Source: Lineus longissimus
Lineage: Eukaryota > Nemertea > Pilidiophora > Heteronemertea > Lineidae
Reading direction: 5' to 3'
DNA length: 64,000 nt
Assembly: GCF_910592395.1 (NCBI RefSeq)
Contig: NC_088315.1
Coordinates: 6,574,501-6,638,500 of the forward strand
Of this stretch, positions 48,001 to 57,599 are shown in pieces (the first letter of the stretch is position 1; every line of letters starts with the position of its first letter). A program made the translations under genes and the position numbers. The notes below the pieces were generated by a model. The model saw only the letters and a list, made by a program, of their open reading frames with translations, did not search any database and was not told the origin of the DNA.

Positions 48001-49521
48001 GGGATGTCCTTTATAGAGAGGTGTCTGCTAAGAGAGGTTCAACTGTATTCTGGAAAAGATCTCAGTGTCCCTTCTTCAACAAACAGCACACCTAGCTGAA
48101 ATTGAAACAGAATGTAAAAAACTACTCACCTCCACACTGAAAGGGCTTGCTTTGACAGGGTTCTCATTCAAACAGAATGACACCACTCCCTTGATTTTAG
48201 CACCACTCAGTATTGGCTGAAATAAATGAAAATCTATTAGAAGTTTGAGAATACTAACAGGGTGACTCTTGGAATTCACAGCTGAGGAACGCAAAGAAAT
48301 AAAGACAAGAAAACACAAACTAAATGCGAGAGCTATTGAGAGCTTGTTTAACCTTACCTCTAAGTCAAACATGTTGAGAAGGGTCAGAGTATTGTCACAT
48401 AAGACCATGATCCGGTTTAAGGCAGATGCAGCTTTGACTTGGACTACCGGCTTTTTCTGAAAATAAATCAGAAGTGTTATAAGTAGACAATTGTAGAGTA
48501 AATTGTTATTTAAAAAATGTGATGAATAAAGTTCAGCCTTGGCAACAGACTATATTGGCAATTTACTAAAAGGTGAGAGGATTCATAATATTTGAACATG
48601 GAGTAGGAACTTACCACTGCCAGATATTTATGACCTTGCTTCTCGGAATGGTAAGTCACTCTCCCATTGCTCTGTGTTTTTTCCTCAATGAAGTAGTGAA
48701 CTACAAAACTGTCAAAGAAAACATACAAAATGTCATCAACATGCTCCATTAGGAAAAATAGAGAGGAAGGATGGCAACCTGACCACAGATCTCTGGGGCT
48801 CTGTGATGATGGGAGGACAGCTGTTTTTATTAACAAAGCTGGCCTGACTCAGTGACTGTCTAGCGTGCATCTAAAACCAAATTTAGGAAACTATTTGGAC
48901 ATAATCTCCTGTGCCTACTGTCTAGGCCGGGTTTGTCATTGATCTGACAAAGAATTATGAAAGTTCTCACTTAGTTCATTTACTATAGTACTCACCAGTC
49001 ATTTGTTCCAATATACAGATTCTTGCCACAGCAGTCAATACACTCAATCTGAAAAGACAAAACATGATAATAAATTCCCCGATAATGGCTGGGAAAGGAC
49101 ATTAAAAAAAATGTTCTGGGTGGGACGACTTATTAAGTCATGGGAACGACTTATGAAAACAACCAAAAAGATTTTTGTTTCATTTTCATTATCTCATCTC
49201 ATGTCTGCATGGTCCTTTTTTTCAAATTTCTTTTTCGTTTTCGTAAGTCGTCCCCCGAGATAATAAGTCCCCCCCCCCCCCCACTTAATAAGTCGTCCCG
49301 CCCAGAATTAGTTTTCTCGATTTCCTTTCCCAGCCATCGTAGAAGATAATGCTTATGAAATAAAGAATATTCCTGAGTTGGCTGTGTATGTGCATCACCG
49401 TCCATGTAGTATCTGCAGTGCAAAAATGGCAAAAAACCAACCTAACCTGTGTTCTAGCCTTGTCTCCCATCAATTTTACCCGCTCGACAGCGGGTATAAG
49501 CTCAAATGCCTTCACACTCAT
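42078..49521 (-). CDS. TGFBRAP1: TGFBRAP1 (Vps3-like CORVET subunit), complete, 20 coding exons
   Basis: Endosomal tethering subunit of CORVET, which binds Rab5 for early endosome fusion; also known as a TGF-beta receptor-associated protein. Exons, 5' to 3' on the minus strand: 49447-49521, 48996-49048, 48615-48708, 48358-48456, 48130-48216, 47834-47938, 47494-47628, 47073-47233, 46684-46816, 46213-46413, 45723-45914, 45308-45501, 44914-44982, 44518-44590, 44261-44401, 43952-44052, 43328-43600, 42969-43041, 42465-42655, 42078-42216. All phases join; the total is 2,589 nt, or 862 aa, against 860 in human. N-terminal CNH-type propeller about residues 20-290 (IECIDCCGKNLYIGTNDCF, ASALNRIMVLCDN, GAKIKGVVSF, DEFITVHSILDQQQKQ). 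Then helical repeats of the Vps39 type (YRRIQQQAAFIEF, DIDTALVKLYAE-like, KYHTHLAVLYLDAVL, AILYGKLDEHDKALRILVH). The C-terminal Vps39-2 region ends with TCAVCNRVF..RYPNGVMCHTHC. Confidence 0.97.
42801..42862 (+). repeat. tRNA-like SINE head (Thr-like, CGT) in TGFBRAP1 intron
   Basis: GATGGAGTGGAACAGTGG resembles an A box and TCCTGGGTGTGATAG a degraded B box, with CCTCGTAATC in the anticodon position. About 50 bp further is GGTTTCCGCCGGGGTCGTCGG..TTCCTCCTACC, the sort of phrase seen in SINE bodies. A related phrase (CGGGCCTCCAGTTTCCTCCTAC) lies near 5430. Weak but consistent with a SINE. Confidence 0.4.
49085..49337. mobile_element. MITE with ~55-bp inverted repeats in TGFBRAP1 intron 1
   Basis: Left arm from 49085 reads ATGGCTGGGAAAGGA, later TTCTGGGTGGGACGACTTAT. 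The right arm, ending at 49337, is its reverse complement with a few changes (TTCTGGGCGGGACGACTTAT). The centre contains a poly(C) tract. No coding content. The flanks show no clear target duplication beyond TA-rich bases. Confidence 0.75.
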
Positions 49522-49859
49522 GTCTGCATGGTCTAAACGCTTTCTCCCAGGTATAACATTAATCAATAACCACTACAAGCTTCAAAATATCGAATAATTT
49601 ATCAGAAAAATGGGCAGGAACTGCCAAGTGTCCACCATCTTGATTTGTTGCAAAACTGATCAATTCCACTACGGCCGGAGCTCCATCGGTGTACGCCGAA
49701 GACCACATTATTGTTCGAATACTAGTCCAAGCGAAGCGACAAGACGAGTTGCCCATACCAGGTAATGCCAAATCAGTTACCCCCAAGACTAACACTGGAG
49801 GAACAGGGTTGTCCGCTTCACTGCCCATACTTCTGTAGGGACGCTCCCAGCAGTTTGAA

Positions 49860-50370
49860 AGTCCTGTGAATGTATTAGTGTCTTTTTCTCTCAAGGAGCT
49901 GCATTGGACACTGTAAGGTGTCACATCCTTCGAACTAAAGGGACACAGCTCATGTGCCCTTATCAAATAGCACTTCAGGTTAGTTATAGCTCAGTTAGTT
50001 GTCTCGTATCAGGTACCACCCAAGAAGTAATCGAGTAGTGTTTGAGGAGATGATATGAATAAACACCAGCAAATGCTTTGTCCTCAAGTGACGATTGCAC
50101 TTTACCCGTTACTCTAAGCACGGGTTACTCTGGGCAGGGATGGGGTGTCAGTGTCTCTCTCAAGAGCGTACAGCGGACTGTCTGCAGGATGCCTCATCCA
50201 ATACTAAAGAGACAGGGCTTTTAGCACCTCTGTAGGGATAACCATACATCGTGAGGATAGGATACAACACAAGTTTGAATGTCCTGGAATAATTCGCGTC
50301 TCTTTACGAGACTAAATCGGACTCTCTGTAATGTCACATCCTTTGAACTCCAGGGACACATAGATACACA
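49860..50370. repeat. Two diverged direct copies upstream of TGFBRAP1
   Basis: GTGTCTTTTTCTCTCAAGG..CACTGTAAGGTGTCACATCC..GAACTAAAGGGACACA near 49878 recurs, diverged, near 50298 as GCGTCTCTTTACGAG..CTCTGTAATGTCACATCC..GAACTCCAGGGACACA. The 135-codon minus-strand frame here (49559-49966) is a repeat by-product. Sequence near 50052 matches the NCKAP1 intron foldback family. Confidence 0.55.
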
Positions 50371-50834
50371 CATTGAGCGCAAGTTATTTTCCGTGAGTAG
50401 TGAAGAAATGGGACTTTGTCAATAAATTTTTTTTATCTAGGCAGATTTCGCAAGCCCTCACGAGCGAAGATGTATGAAAGATGGTCTGTGGTGTCATGAA
50501 ATCCTGCTCAAGTTCAGTTACGCGATATTCGTAAATCGGCTCAATCATGGATACCAGGAGGACTATACAGATATAGGAAACCAGACAGAGCTCTTCAGAA
50601 CTGTCGTCATACATAGACGTTGGTCTCCGCAAGGCTTGGAAAAACTGTCTTCTTCTCGATCGTCAACTGCTTACATACAAGTTGGCTATCTCATTCGGGG
50701 TTGAAACGGGATGCAAATTAAGTTATGGTAAAGACTCTGGGCTATTTCGTCCCGGACCGCAGGCGTGAGGTATTTTTGGTGAAGAAGGTGCATTTGGTGT
50801 CGTTTGGTAAGTGCATAAATCTAACTTTTCGAGA

Positions 50835-51120
50835 GTGTCCCCCACGCTGAGAGACCGAAGGACAAGAGACAAAGCCTGATGATATGACAACTTTTATTGG
50901 GCAAGCATATAATATATACTACAAAACTTAGAATTAGTGGCCGGCATGCGGAATCAGAAAAGGCTGACCGTAAATATTGTTACACGTGAAGAGAGTGTAG
51001 TGTGCTAATCGAACTTGTTGGGAGTGATCCGCACACTTATTGACCGAAGGACAAGAGACGAAGGCTATGATATGACAACATTTATTTGGCAAGTACATAC
51101 ATATGAATAATGCAAAACTT
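50835..51120. repeat. ~185-bp spaced tandem duplication
   Basis: GACCGAAGGACAAGAGAC..ATGATATGACAAC..TTTATTGGGCAAG near 50850 recurs near 51040 with TTTATTTGGCAAG, about 80 bp matching. Both copies carry a minus-strand AATAAA, so they could end minus-strand transcripts, but no gene could be tied to them. Confidence 0.65.
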
Positions 51121-52303
51121 GGAATACAATAACACAACGTTGATACTGCTGACGCCGCTTGAGCCGCTTGAGCAAGCGTGTCAAGGGATCAGATGTTGGG
51201 TCAGTGCGCATGCGGGGCATGGGATGGAGGGTGGTGCACTGTGAGTGTCGATAAGGATGGGGGGGGGGCAAAGGCAATTGACAATAGCATAATAACAATT
51301 GAACAATGTAAAGTCGTAAGAGACCGCGACCGCTTTCAAGGTAGCAAGAACTAATTGCTGACCAAAACAATGACATATTCTGTTGACACCAATGGAGCAT
51401 TCTCTTGTACTGTATTTTAGCCCAAAACCACCCAATCAAAATGGTGCAGAGACTCGATTGACGTTTATTGTCTTCAAGAGGAAATTGATCTCAAAACTGA
51501 TATGAGCCTATAGTATAAATAATGTCCTACCTAAAATATAGGCCTTCTGTTAAATTAGGCCTGCCTTAAGAAAAAAGAAAGAAAACCTACAACCAATTCC
51601 TCTTGAAAACAAATATGTAAATAAGGCTCATCCATGCATCATTTGGGTAAAACAATGTAGAAACACATTTTTGCTGTGATCAAGAAATAGCTCCATTGTT
51701 GTAATGTTACACTTCTTGTGCTGTGAAATAGCTCAGATACAGTAAATGGACTGCCACATTGAAAACGGAAAAAGAAATAGCAATATTCTGGATCAGCGAG
51801 TACATACATGAAGTGCTATTGATTTCAGGAATAAGCACATATTTTGCAGGAGTAACAATGTTCGATGTTTAATTTTCAGGGTCGAAAACAGGTGAGTGTC
51901 AACCCATTCTGAGCCAACAGCATGAATTACAACAAGAAAAGGGTCAATTCCGTTGGGAACTGCTGTTCCCTGATCATGGCTCTTGACTACTGGCCTGGAA
52001 TAGAAAGGGAAGATTTAGATACCAAGAAATATTGAAATTTACAATTTAAGAAATTGAAGTATTTGATCATTTTTGATGAAGTCTTTTAAAAAAATCTATT
52101 ATAGCATATCAGTAATATGTCTATACACATGCTTATGTCTGTGACAGCCTCACTGACATTAACAAGATGAATCAATTAAATTGAATTGTCGGGCAATGGT
52201 GGTCAACCTGCCTCGGGTTTATCCCAATATCAGTCACATGATGACGGACCTAAAGCCTCATTCCATCAACTGTAGCCAGCTTATCGAATTTCATCTCATT
52301 TAC
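51100..52303. other. Region without a supported gene
   Basis: Contains a G-rich tract near 51260 and a minus-strand acceptor TTCTATTCCAG near 51998. From that acceptor one frame (PVVKSHDQGTAVPNG.., needing phase 2) is open for about 66 codons to a TGA. No compatible upstream exon was found. Otherwise nothing recognised. Confidence 0.4.
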
Positions 52304-52330
52304 CTCAATTGTGTTCCACAAATCTGGCAT
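52304..52330 (-). CDS. Possible first coding exon, unassigned
   Basis: ATG at 52328-52330, then PDLWNTIE, to a donor GAG|GTAAAT. Upstream on the minus strand is a GC-richer stretch that would suit a 5' UTR. Read unspliced, it gives a 26-residue frame. Not recognised; no phase-matched second exon was found. Confidence 0.18.
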
Positions 52331-52460
52331 CCTGAATATTTATCTCTCAGAAGTGGCCTCGGTCGCGTTGGCTCGATTCTTGGGACGGGACAGCGAAACC
52401 ACACGAGATGGAGCAATCCACCTGAAAAAAATAGGAGACAATTCGAATGCTGCTTCAGTG

Positions 52461-52508
52461 AACAATGGGCGATCTGTTCAGGAGACGTCTTTCAAATCGC
52501 CCATTGTT
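52461..52508. repeat. Perfect 13-bp inverted repeat (hairpin)
   Basis: AACAATGGGCGAT at 52461-52473 and its exact reverse complement ATCGCCCATTGTT at 52496-52508, with a 22-nt loop. Either strand's RNA would form a stable stem. Function unknown. Confidence 0.8.
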
Positions 52509-52962
52509 TCATAAACGAGAGCTGGACAGACAGTTCCAGCTACTCTTCGCAGATTTCCTTCTTCCAATGCATACATCGCGTTTTGTCTCGACCACACTTG
52601 CATAGCTATTTACTTTAAGGTCACGTGCAGGTCTTATTGGTAATTGCTGGGGTGAAACTTGGTGCTGCGGGACAGACTTACATGTCCACAAAACGCAATG
52701 TCACTGCTGGACTGATTTACAAGTCCACAAAACGCAGAATCAGACATGGACATCATTACCCCAGCAAGAACCCAATGTAACCCCACAAATAGGGCCGCTT
52801 ACAATGTTTAAGACATGTTTATACAATAACAATGCTGAAGCTATTGCCTGCAGTGACCTTGTTAATGATTTTTATGTGGGAGGGGCCAGGGACCGTGACT
52901 ATTGATAAAGTCCTCACGATATTATGTTCGTCAACAATGGGGCACAGACTTTCAGATATTTT

Positions 52963-53232
52963 CGTGACTGACCTATATTACCAGTACAGTCCAATATATA
53001 TTTCTTTTTTTGACTGACCTCTATTACCAGTACAGTCCAATATCATTCTATTCTTCGTGACCGACCTATATTACCAGTACAGTCCAATATATATTTCATT
53101 TTTCGTGACTGACCTATATTACCAGTACAGTCCAATACATATTCTATTCTTCGTGACTGACCTATATTACCAGTACAGTCCAATAAATATATATTTTTTC
53201 GTGACTGACCTTTATTACCAGTACAGTCCAAA
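52963..53232. repeat. 46-48-bp minisatellite, six copies
   Basis: Six tandem units beginning TGACTGACCTATATTACC and including AGTACAGTCCAATA, at 52965, 53011, 53058, 53106, 53154 and 53202. The last four are exactly 48 bp apart, which keeps one plus-strand frame open as a 16-residue repeat. Not coding by itself. Confidence 0.9.
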
Positions 53233-53393
53233 GATACTATTTAGTCTGTATATTATTCTAGGGCTGGGGTGGGGGATGGGGAAATTCTCCAGTGACAAAC
53301 TTTTTGATTGTCATTCTGGTAAAAAAACACGTCCAAAGAAGAAATTTATTCTCATAACTTTTAACAATGCTCGAAAAGAACTTTTAAAATGTT

Positions 53394-53414
53394 CATGTGG
53401 CGAGTCGCCACATG
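53394..53414. repeat. 21-bp perfect palindrome
   Basis: Arms CATGTGGCGA and TCGCCACATG flank a single central base. Isolated in a region with no recognised gene. Confidence 0.7.
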
Positions 53415-53968
53415 TACCGACTATACCTGTGGATCTAAATATATATATCATCATTGAAATCCTCAGAGAAATTAAACCAAGACAAAAAAGGGTTCCATGC
53501 CCTTGGTTTCCATGTACCGCGAACGATGCTAACGATAGGATTTAGCTGACAGGATTTGGCCACATGAACCCCTCCCTGTCCAGAAGACGCGGGGGTCGTC
53601 AGATCAATTTGAAACCGCCATGGACATCACTTCTTCCCCCTCACAAGTCGGTCGCGATGACCTCCATGTGCAAACCATTTTGGCTGTGGATGCCCCTGGT
53701 AACCCATGTCGCCTAACCAGACATAGCGCGCTGCCTGACTAGAAGTTACCGCCTCTGAGACCCAGGGTTGAGACACTGGGGTCTGCCCCTAGCTGACAGG
53801 TGGATGGAGATCCATATCATAGAGCATACCAACCGTACATAACCGGCTGGACTGGTACACCCTATCAGGCTCAGACTCCCCAACGGAGTCTATTGAGCGC
53901 AGCCGCAGCGCCAGTTAATATGGATGGATTCACGTCGTCAAATAACTGTCGACCTGATGAGCATTCGT

Positions 53969-56900
53969 TCACGGTACACAGAGTTTATCGGGGTTGGGGG
54001 CGAAGAGACAAGACCAGGAACTCCTATGGGGTCGCGGGCGCAATGCAATCCGAGGAACGAGATGCACCCAAAGTACAAACTCGAAAATAACTGGCTCATC
54101 CTTCGCCATATAGGTGTCAAGTATGTACCACTTATACAGACAGGCGTCATTAACGTTGGGTAACACATCACAAGGAACAATACCAAGCATTTTCAAGACC
54201 TCATATTTAGCGAAAAGGTGTGACAACAATGATAATATATCAGATCCAATACCAGTCCCTTGACCAAACCCAACCATTTCTTGAAAGTTCAAAGGACGTC
54301 GGGGCTTCTGAAAGAAAAAAGAATTGGCCATGACAGCTACGGTAGATAGATCGAAGTGATAGATGGGCTAACTGTCTATCTGAAAAGGGCGGGTAGCGAT
54401 TTTTTTCCTGAACCTTTTGGGCACTGTAGTGTACATTTGTACAGGGACTTTCAGCCAATCAGATTTCGACAAATACATGACGTCAGAAGTCTTAGAAACT
54501 TTAGAGCAGTTGGTAGAGCGCTCGTCAGAAATGGCAGCATACGATGTTCATCCAAAGGTCGTGAGTTCGAATTTGGTTGTGGAAAACATTTTTCTTTTTC
54601 TTTTTTTACTCTTTATATTTTATTTTTATAACCCGTTTCTTTTCCCTTGTTATTTAGATTTTAGATATTTTAGTTATTTCTGCGCCTGCAACATACCTAC
54701 AGAAAGGACAATAACAATAGCCCATCTCCAAGATCCAAGGGATTGTCCTTCAGATATCATATTGAGCATGAATATACAAGGAGACTTGTCTCATGTGAAT
54801 GGTCTTCCTCCAGTAGGAATGTGTTTCTCTCCAATGAGCCTTGTCTTTCGATACTGCCTCGTGTGTATGGTCTTCCTCCAGTATATTTTGATACTGTATG
54901 CTTCGAATTTGAGTAACAAGCACAAAACAATACAAGCTTACTTCTAAGTTTCATGATGACGACACAGATTTATCGGATTCTGATTGGCTGAGAACCTGTA
55001 CAAATGTACACTGTACTACCCGAAAGTTCAGGAAAAAAAATTCGCGGGCGGGCGATTAAGCAGGCGCATACAGTTAGATATTTAAAAGGGTAACAAAATG
55101 GCCGAAATTTATCTTCGCACACCATCTTTATACATGTACTTGTATAGGAGATATAGGTAAAACTCAATGGTGACGAGATTATCACTGCTCCCGAAAGAGA
55201 TTTTAAGTAGCCTAAGTCTCAGCTGACATGCATGCATAAAAACCCAAACAACAAAGATAGAAAACACAAACGCCCGACCACCAAAAGACAAACTGCACTT
55301 GAAACATGATAGACACCCAGCGACAGGTCTCACTTGATTGCACAAACACAAGTTCATTGACGAGACAGGTCACAGAGAAATAAAAAAATATTCCTCGAGC
55401 GGGTTCGAACTCGGTACCCTCGCCACTTCATCCTTTCCGTCTTTTCTAATTTGGCCGTTAGGGTTTTTATGCATGCATGTCAGCTTTAAAGGGACAACCT
55501 GGGAGTGGGATTTCCCTGGCCACGAGGATAATACCTCTACTTGTCACCATGCGCCGCCACTTATCTCAAATATTGATTTTCGCCAGTGTGCGAGGCAGTT
55601 TTGGACATGACCTGTGAAATTCAGGCAGGCCTATAGTTACACCCAGTTTTTGTGCACTGTTTATTGCAGTTCAATGATGTATTTCAATTTTCCTGTTTGG
55701 ACTGAGAAGTCACGGTTCTACTGGAAGCAATTTTTGTAGGAAAAACTACCATATCTCATGCCACAGTTGTCCATTTAATACCACTGAATACAAGAGGGGG
55801 TAGGCCTATCACTAAACCATGGTCCTTTCATAACACAAGCCTGGGAACAACTGGCAGGCTTTATCAAAGCTCTGGGATGGTAATCTCCGATTGCTCCTCG
55901 ATCATCGCACAGTTGGCAGCACAGAGGTGAAATGAGACGATTGGTGATCACTACATCCTAAAGGCTAGAGGGAGGTAATTATAATATGATCTCCACCGCC
56001 CGACCCGATGACGTCATTACCGGAATTCCGGGTGGGAAATACCCCAAGTATTTACATCACAATGGCGGCAACTTCAGTTCTGAAGTAATCGATGAGCGAG
56101 AAGTTGCCACCCGGAATTCCGGTAATGACGTCATCGGGTCGGGCGGTGGAGATCATATTATAATAACCTCCCTCTAGCCTTTAGGATTTAGTGATCACCG
56201 AGACGATTGGTAATTTCTGCCATGTCTTCATGTAAATGTCTCTGAACAACTTCGATTGTATGCCTTATCTTTCTGATCCGGTCAAGGTCCTCATCATACA
56301 TATCACATGTCACATTATCAAGGGCTGATTGGTTCAGAGATCGAATGTGTTATGAGCACGTGACACATTGCGCCGAGCACGTGGCGTGTGACGTCATAAA
56401 ACATGGCAGACATGACCGATCGTCTCATTTTCTTGCTGCCAGAACGATATAGTACCATAGATAGGGTATGGGCTAACGGTGTCCTCCTTTCAAAGGTCAG
56501 CTGAGCCGAGTGTGGAAATATTCAGAACAGCAGTGGCGGATTTAGGGGTCCCGCATGAGGCATCCCTCTTTGATATTTTAGGGCACCTCTCCTCAAGAAC
56601 CCTCCCCCTCATTTTCAGGATTGCACCTTCGGCTCTATCATGAGTTTTCATTGGTGGGGCAGCGACCCCCCCCCCGCTTCTTTCCCAAATTTCTTGATCC
56701 GCCACTGCTGCAGATATGAGAAGTTTCAAAAGAATACATGCATTTGCGATCAAGGAAGTTTCGATAGAGAAAAATTACTCACCATGGTGGTGTTCACGTC
56801 GTATCTTGTGATAAACCGGTTGGGCAGCATTGGGTGTGCTAGACAGGACAACGTGTCTGGCGTCTGCAAGAAATGAAAATGAAAAGATAGGATAAGATTG

Positions 56901-57041
56901 TACATTGTATCAGACAACAGTCGCAAAATTTGGGGAGAAAAACTGGTGGAGAAATCAGGCTGAACTCACCAATGTTGAACCAGTGCTTCGACTTGGCGTC
57001 GACACAACTGAACGCTTGTGTTCCCAAAACCAGTCTGTCAT
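53969..57041 (-). CDS. Unassigned minus-strand gene candidate, three exons
   Basis: Exon 56970-57041 starts at ATG (57039-57041): MTDWFWEHKRSVVSTPSRST.., donor TTG|GTGAGT. Exon 56783-56863: acceptor TTCTTGCAG, TPDTLSCLAHPMLPNRFITR.., donor ATG|GTGAGT. Exon 53969-54307: acceptor TTTCTTTCAG, KPRRPLNFQEMVGFGQGTG.., open to a stop at 53969. All junctions are phase 0, giving about 163 residues. A second frame is also open across the same junctions: from an acceptor GACAG inside exon 1 it reads LVLGTQAFSCVDAKSKHW.., then DARHVVLSSTPNAAQPVYHK.., then EAPTSFELSRNGWVWSRD.. and stops, needing an upstream exon. Neither frame matches a family I recognise. The splice sites are strong; product and frame are unresolved. 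The intervening intron carries several mobile elements. Confidence 0.4.
54387..55052. mobile_element. Inverted-repeat element enclosing a tRNA-like SINE head
   Basis: Left arm about 54387-54490 and right arm about 54955-55052 are inverted copies of about 100 bp sharing TTTTTTTCCTGAAC, GTGTACATTTGTACAG and CAGCCAATCAGA. Inside, next to the left arm, is a tRNA-like head at about 54503-54573: A box TAGAGCAGTTGGTAGAGCG, B box GTCGTGAGTTCGAATT, then a T-rich stretch. The spacing is right for a pol III promoter. Confidence 0.65.
55221..55485. mobile_element. Foldback with perfect 25-bp inverted repeats
   Basis: The arms are exact reverse complements: 55221-55245 (AGCTGACATGCATGCATAAA and five more bases) and 55461-55485. 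The body contains GAGTTCGAACCCGC on the minus strand, a B-box-like sequence. MITE or SINE-derived; no coding content. Confidence 0.75.
55943..56199. mobile_element. Foldback element with 9-bp target duplication and CRE-like palindromes
   Basis: 257 bp flanked by GAGACGATT on both sides (55934-55942 and 56200-56208). Arms of about 93 bp begin GGTGATCACTA and are nearly perfect, with a core of about 70 bp. Each arm carries TGACGTCA, CCGGAATTCCGG and GCCCGACCCGATGACG. A 9-bp target duplication is typical of Mutator-like elements, though long-armed foldbacks of other origin can also give it. No transposase inside. Confidence 0.88.
56528..56710. mobile_element. MITE with CAGCAGTGGCGGAT termini
   Basis: 183 bp with 14-bp terminal inverted repeats CAGCAGTGGCGGAT / ATCCGCCACTGCTG. 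Inside are GGGTC.. and a poly(C) tract. CAGTGGCGGAT-type ends are common in hAT-like MITEs of invertebrates (family knowledge). A target duplication is not clear. Confidence 0.65.
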
Positions 57042-57079
57042 ACCAGGAGCACAGCCAAATTAAACGCCCCGTATTGAGT

Positions 57080-57545
57080 ACGTTACATCAGAGAGGTTAC
57101 CAAAACCACTCATCTATTCAAATTGTGATTTTCAATCAAATTCATTGACCCATACACGAAAATGCTCACGATTTAAAGCTGATTGGTCAAATACTGAGGT
57201 CACGGTCGGATGAACAGGAGTCGGACAACTCGTGACGAAACTTGGCGGCGCACTTCTTTTACCAATCAGAGGCATCGTAACTTCGTAAACCCGCCGTAAA
57301 ATACGATGTCTCTGATTGGTCAAAGAAGTGCGCCGCGAAGGTCTCCCGCGAAATTTGCAAAAGTCCCCCGCAAATCGTGCAGAAGACTCCCGCGAAAATA
57401 CCTCTGCCACAAAATTCAAACCGTCCTCTGCTCCTGATTGGTTTAAATTGGGTCACGCGGCGAGATTTTTACGGCGCATTCTTTTGCGGCGTGTTTTTAG
57501 CGGGGCATTGTTGCGGCGCATCATTCGCGGGAGGCCTTTGCGGCG
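57080..57545. promoter_or_regulatory. CpG- and CCAAT-rich region upstream of the 57.04-kb start, with an inverted repeat
   Basis: ATTGG/CCAAT occurs at least four times (near 57182, 57261, 57314, 57438). GCGGCGCA-like words recur from 57245 to 57548. A 36-bp inverted repeat with three mismatches lies at 57244-57279 and 57302-57337 (GGCGGCGCACTTCTTT..CCAATCAGAG). The CpG-rich composition and position just upstream of the minus-strand ATG suit a promoter, but part may be a foldback element. Confidence 0.4.
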
Positions 57546-57599
57546 CAAGTAATTAATCGGCCGATATATTCTGATTTATGTCTATTCCCGCCTACCATA

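Noticed and set aside
49559-49966. 135-residue minus-strand frame upstream of TGFBRAP1
   Set aside because: Overlaps a diverged direct repeat whose second copy (near 50300) is full of stops. TGFBRAP1 starts cleanly at the ATG at 49521.
53690-53770. tRNA-like sequence on the minus strand (TAGTCAGGCAGCGCGCT..)
   Set aside because: The A-box resemblance is partial and no B box lies at the right distance.
54750-54954. Minus-strand frames with repeated HSHETS/RPYTRG-like segments
   Set aside because: Short internal duplications (GGTCTTCCTCCAGTA occurs twice) inside the composite inverted-repeat element; not a gene.
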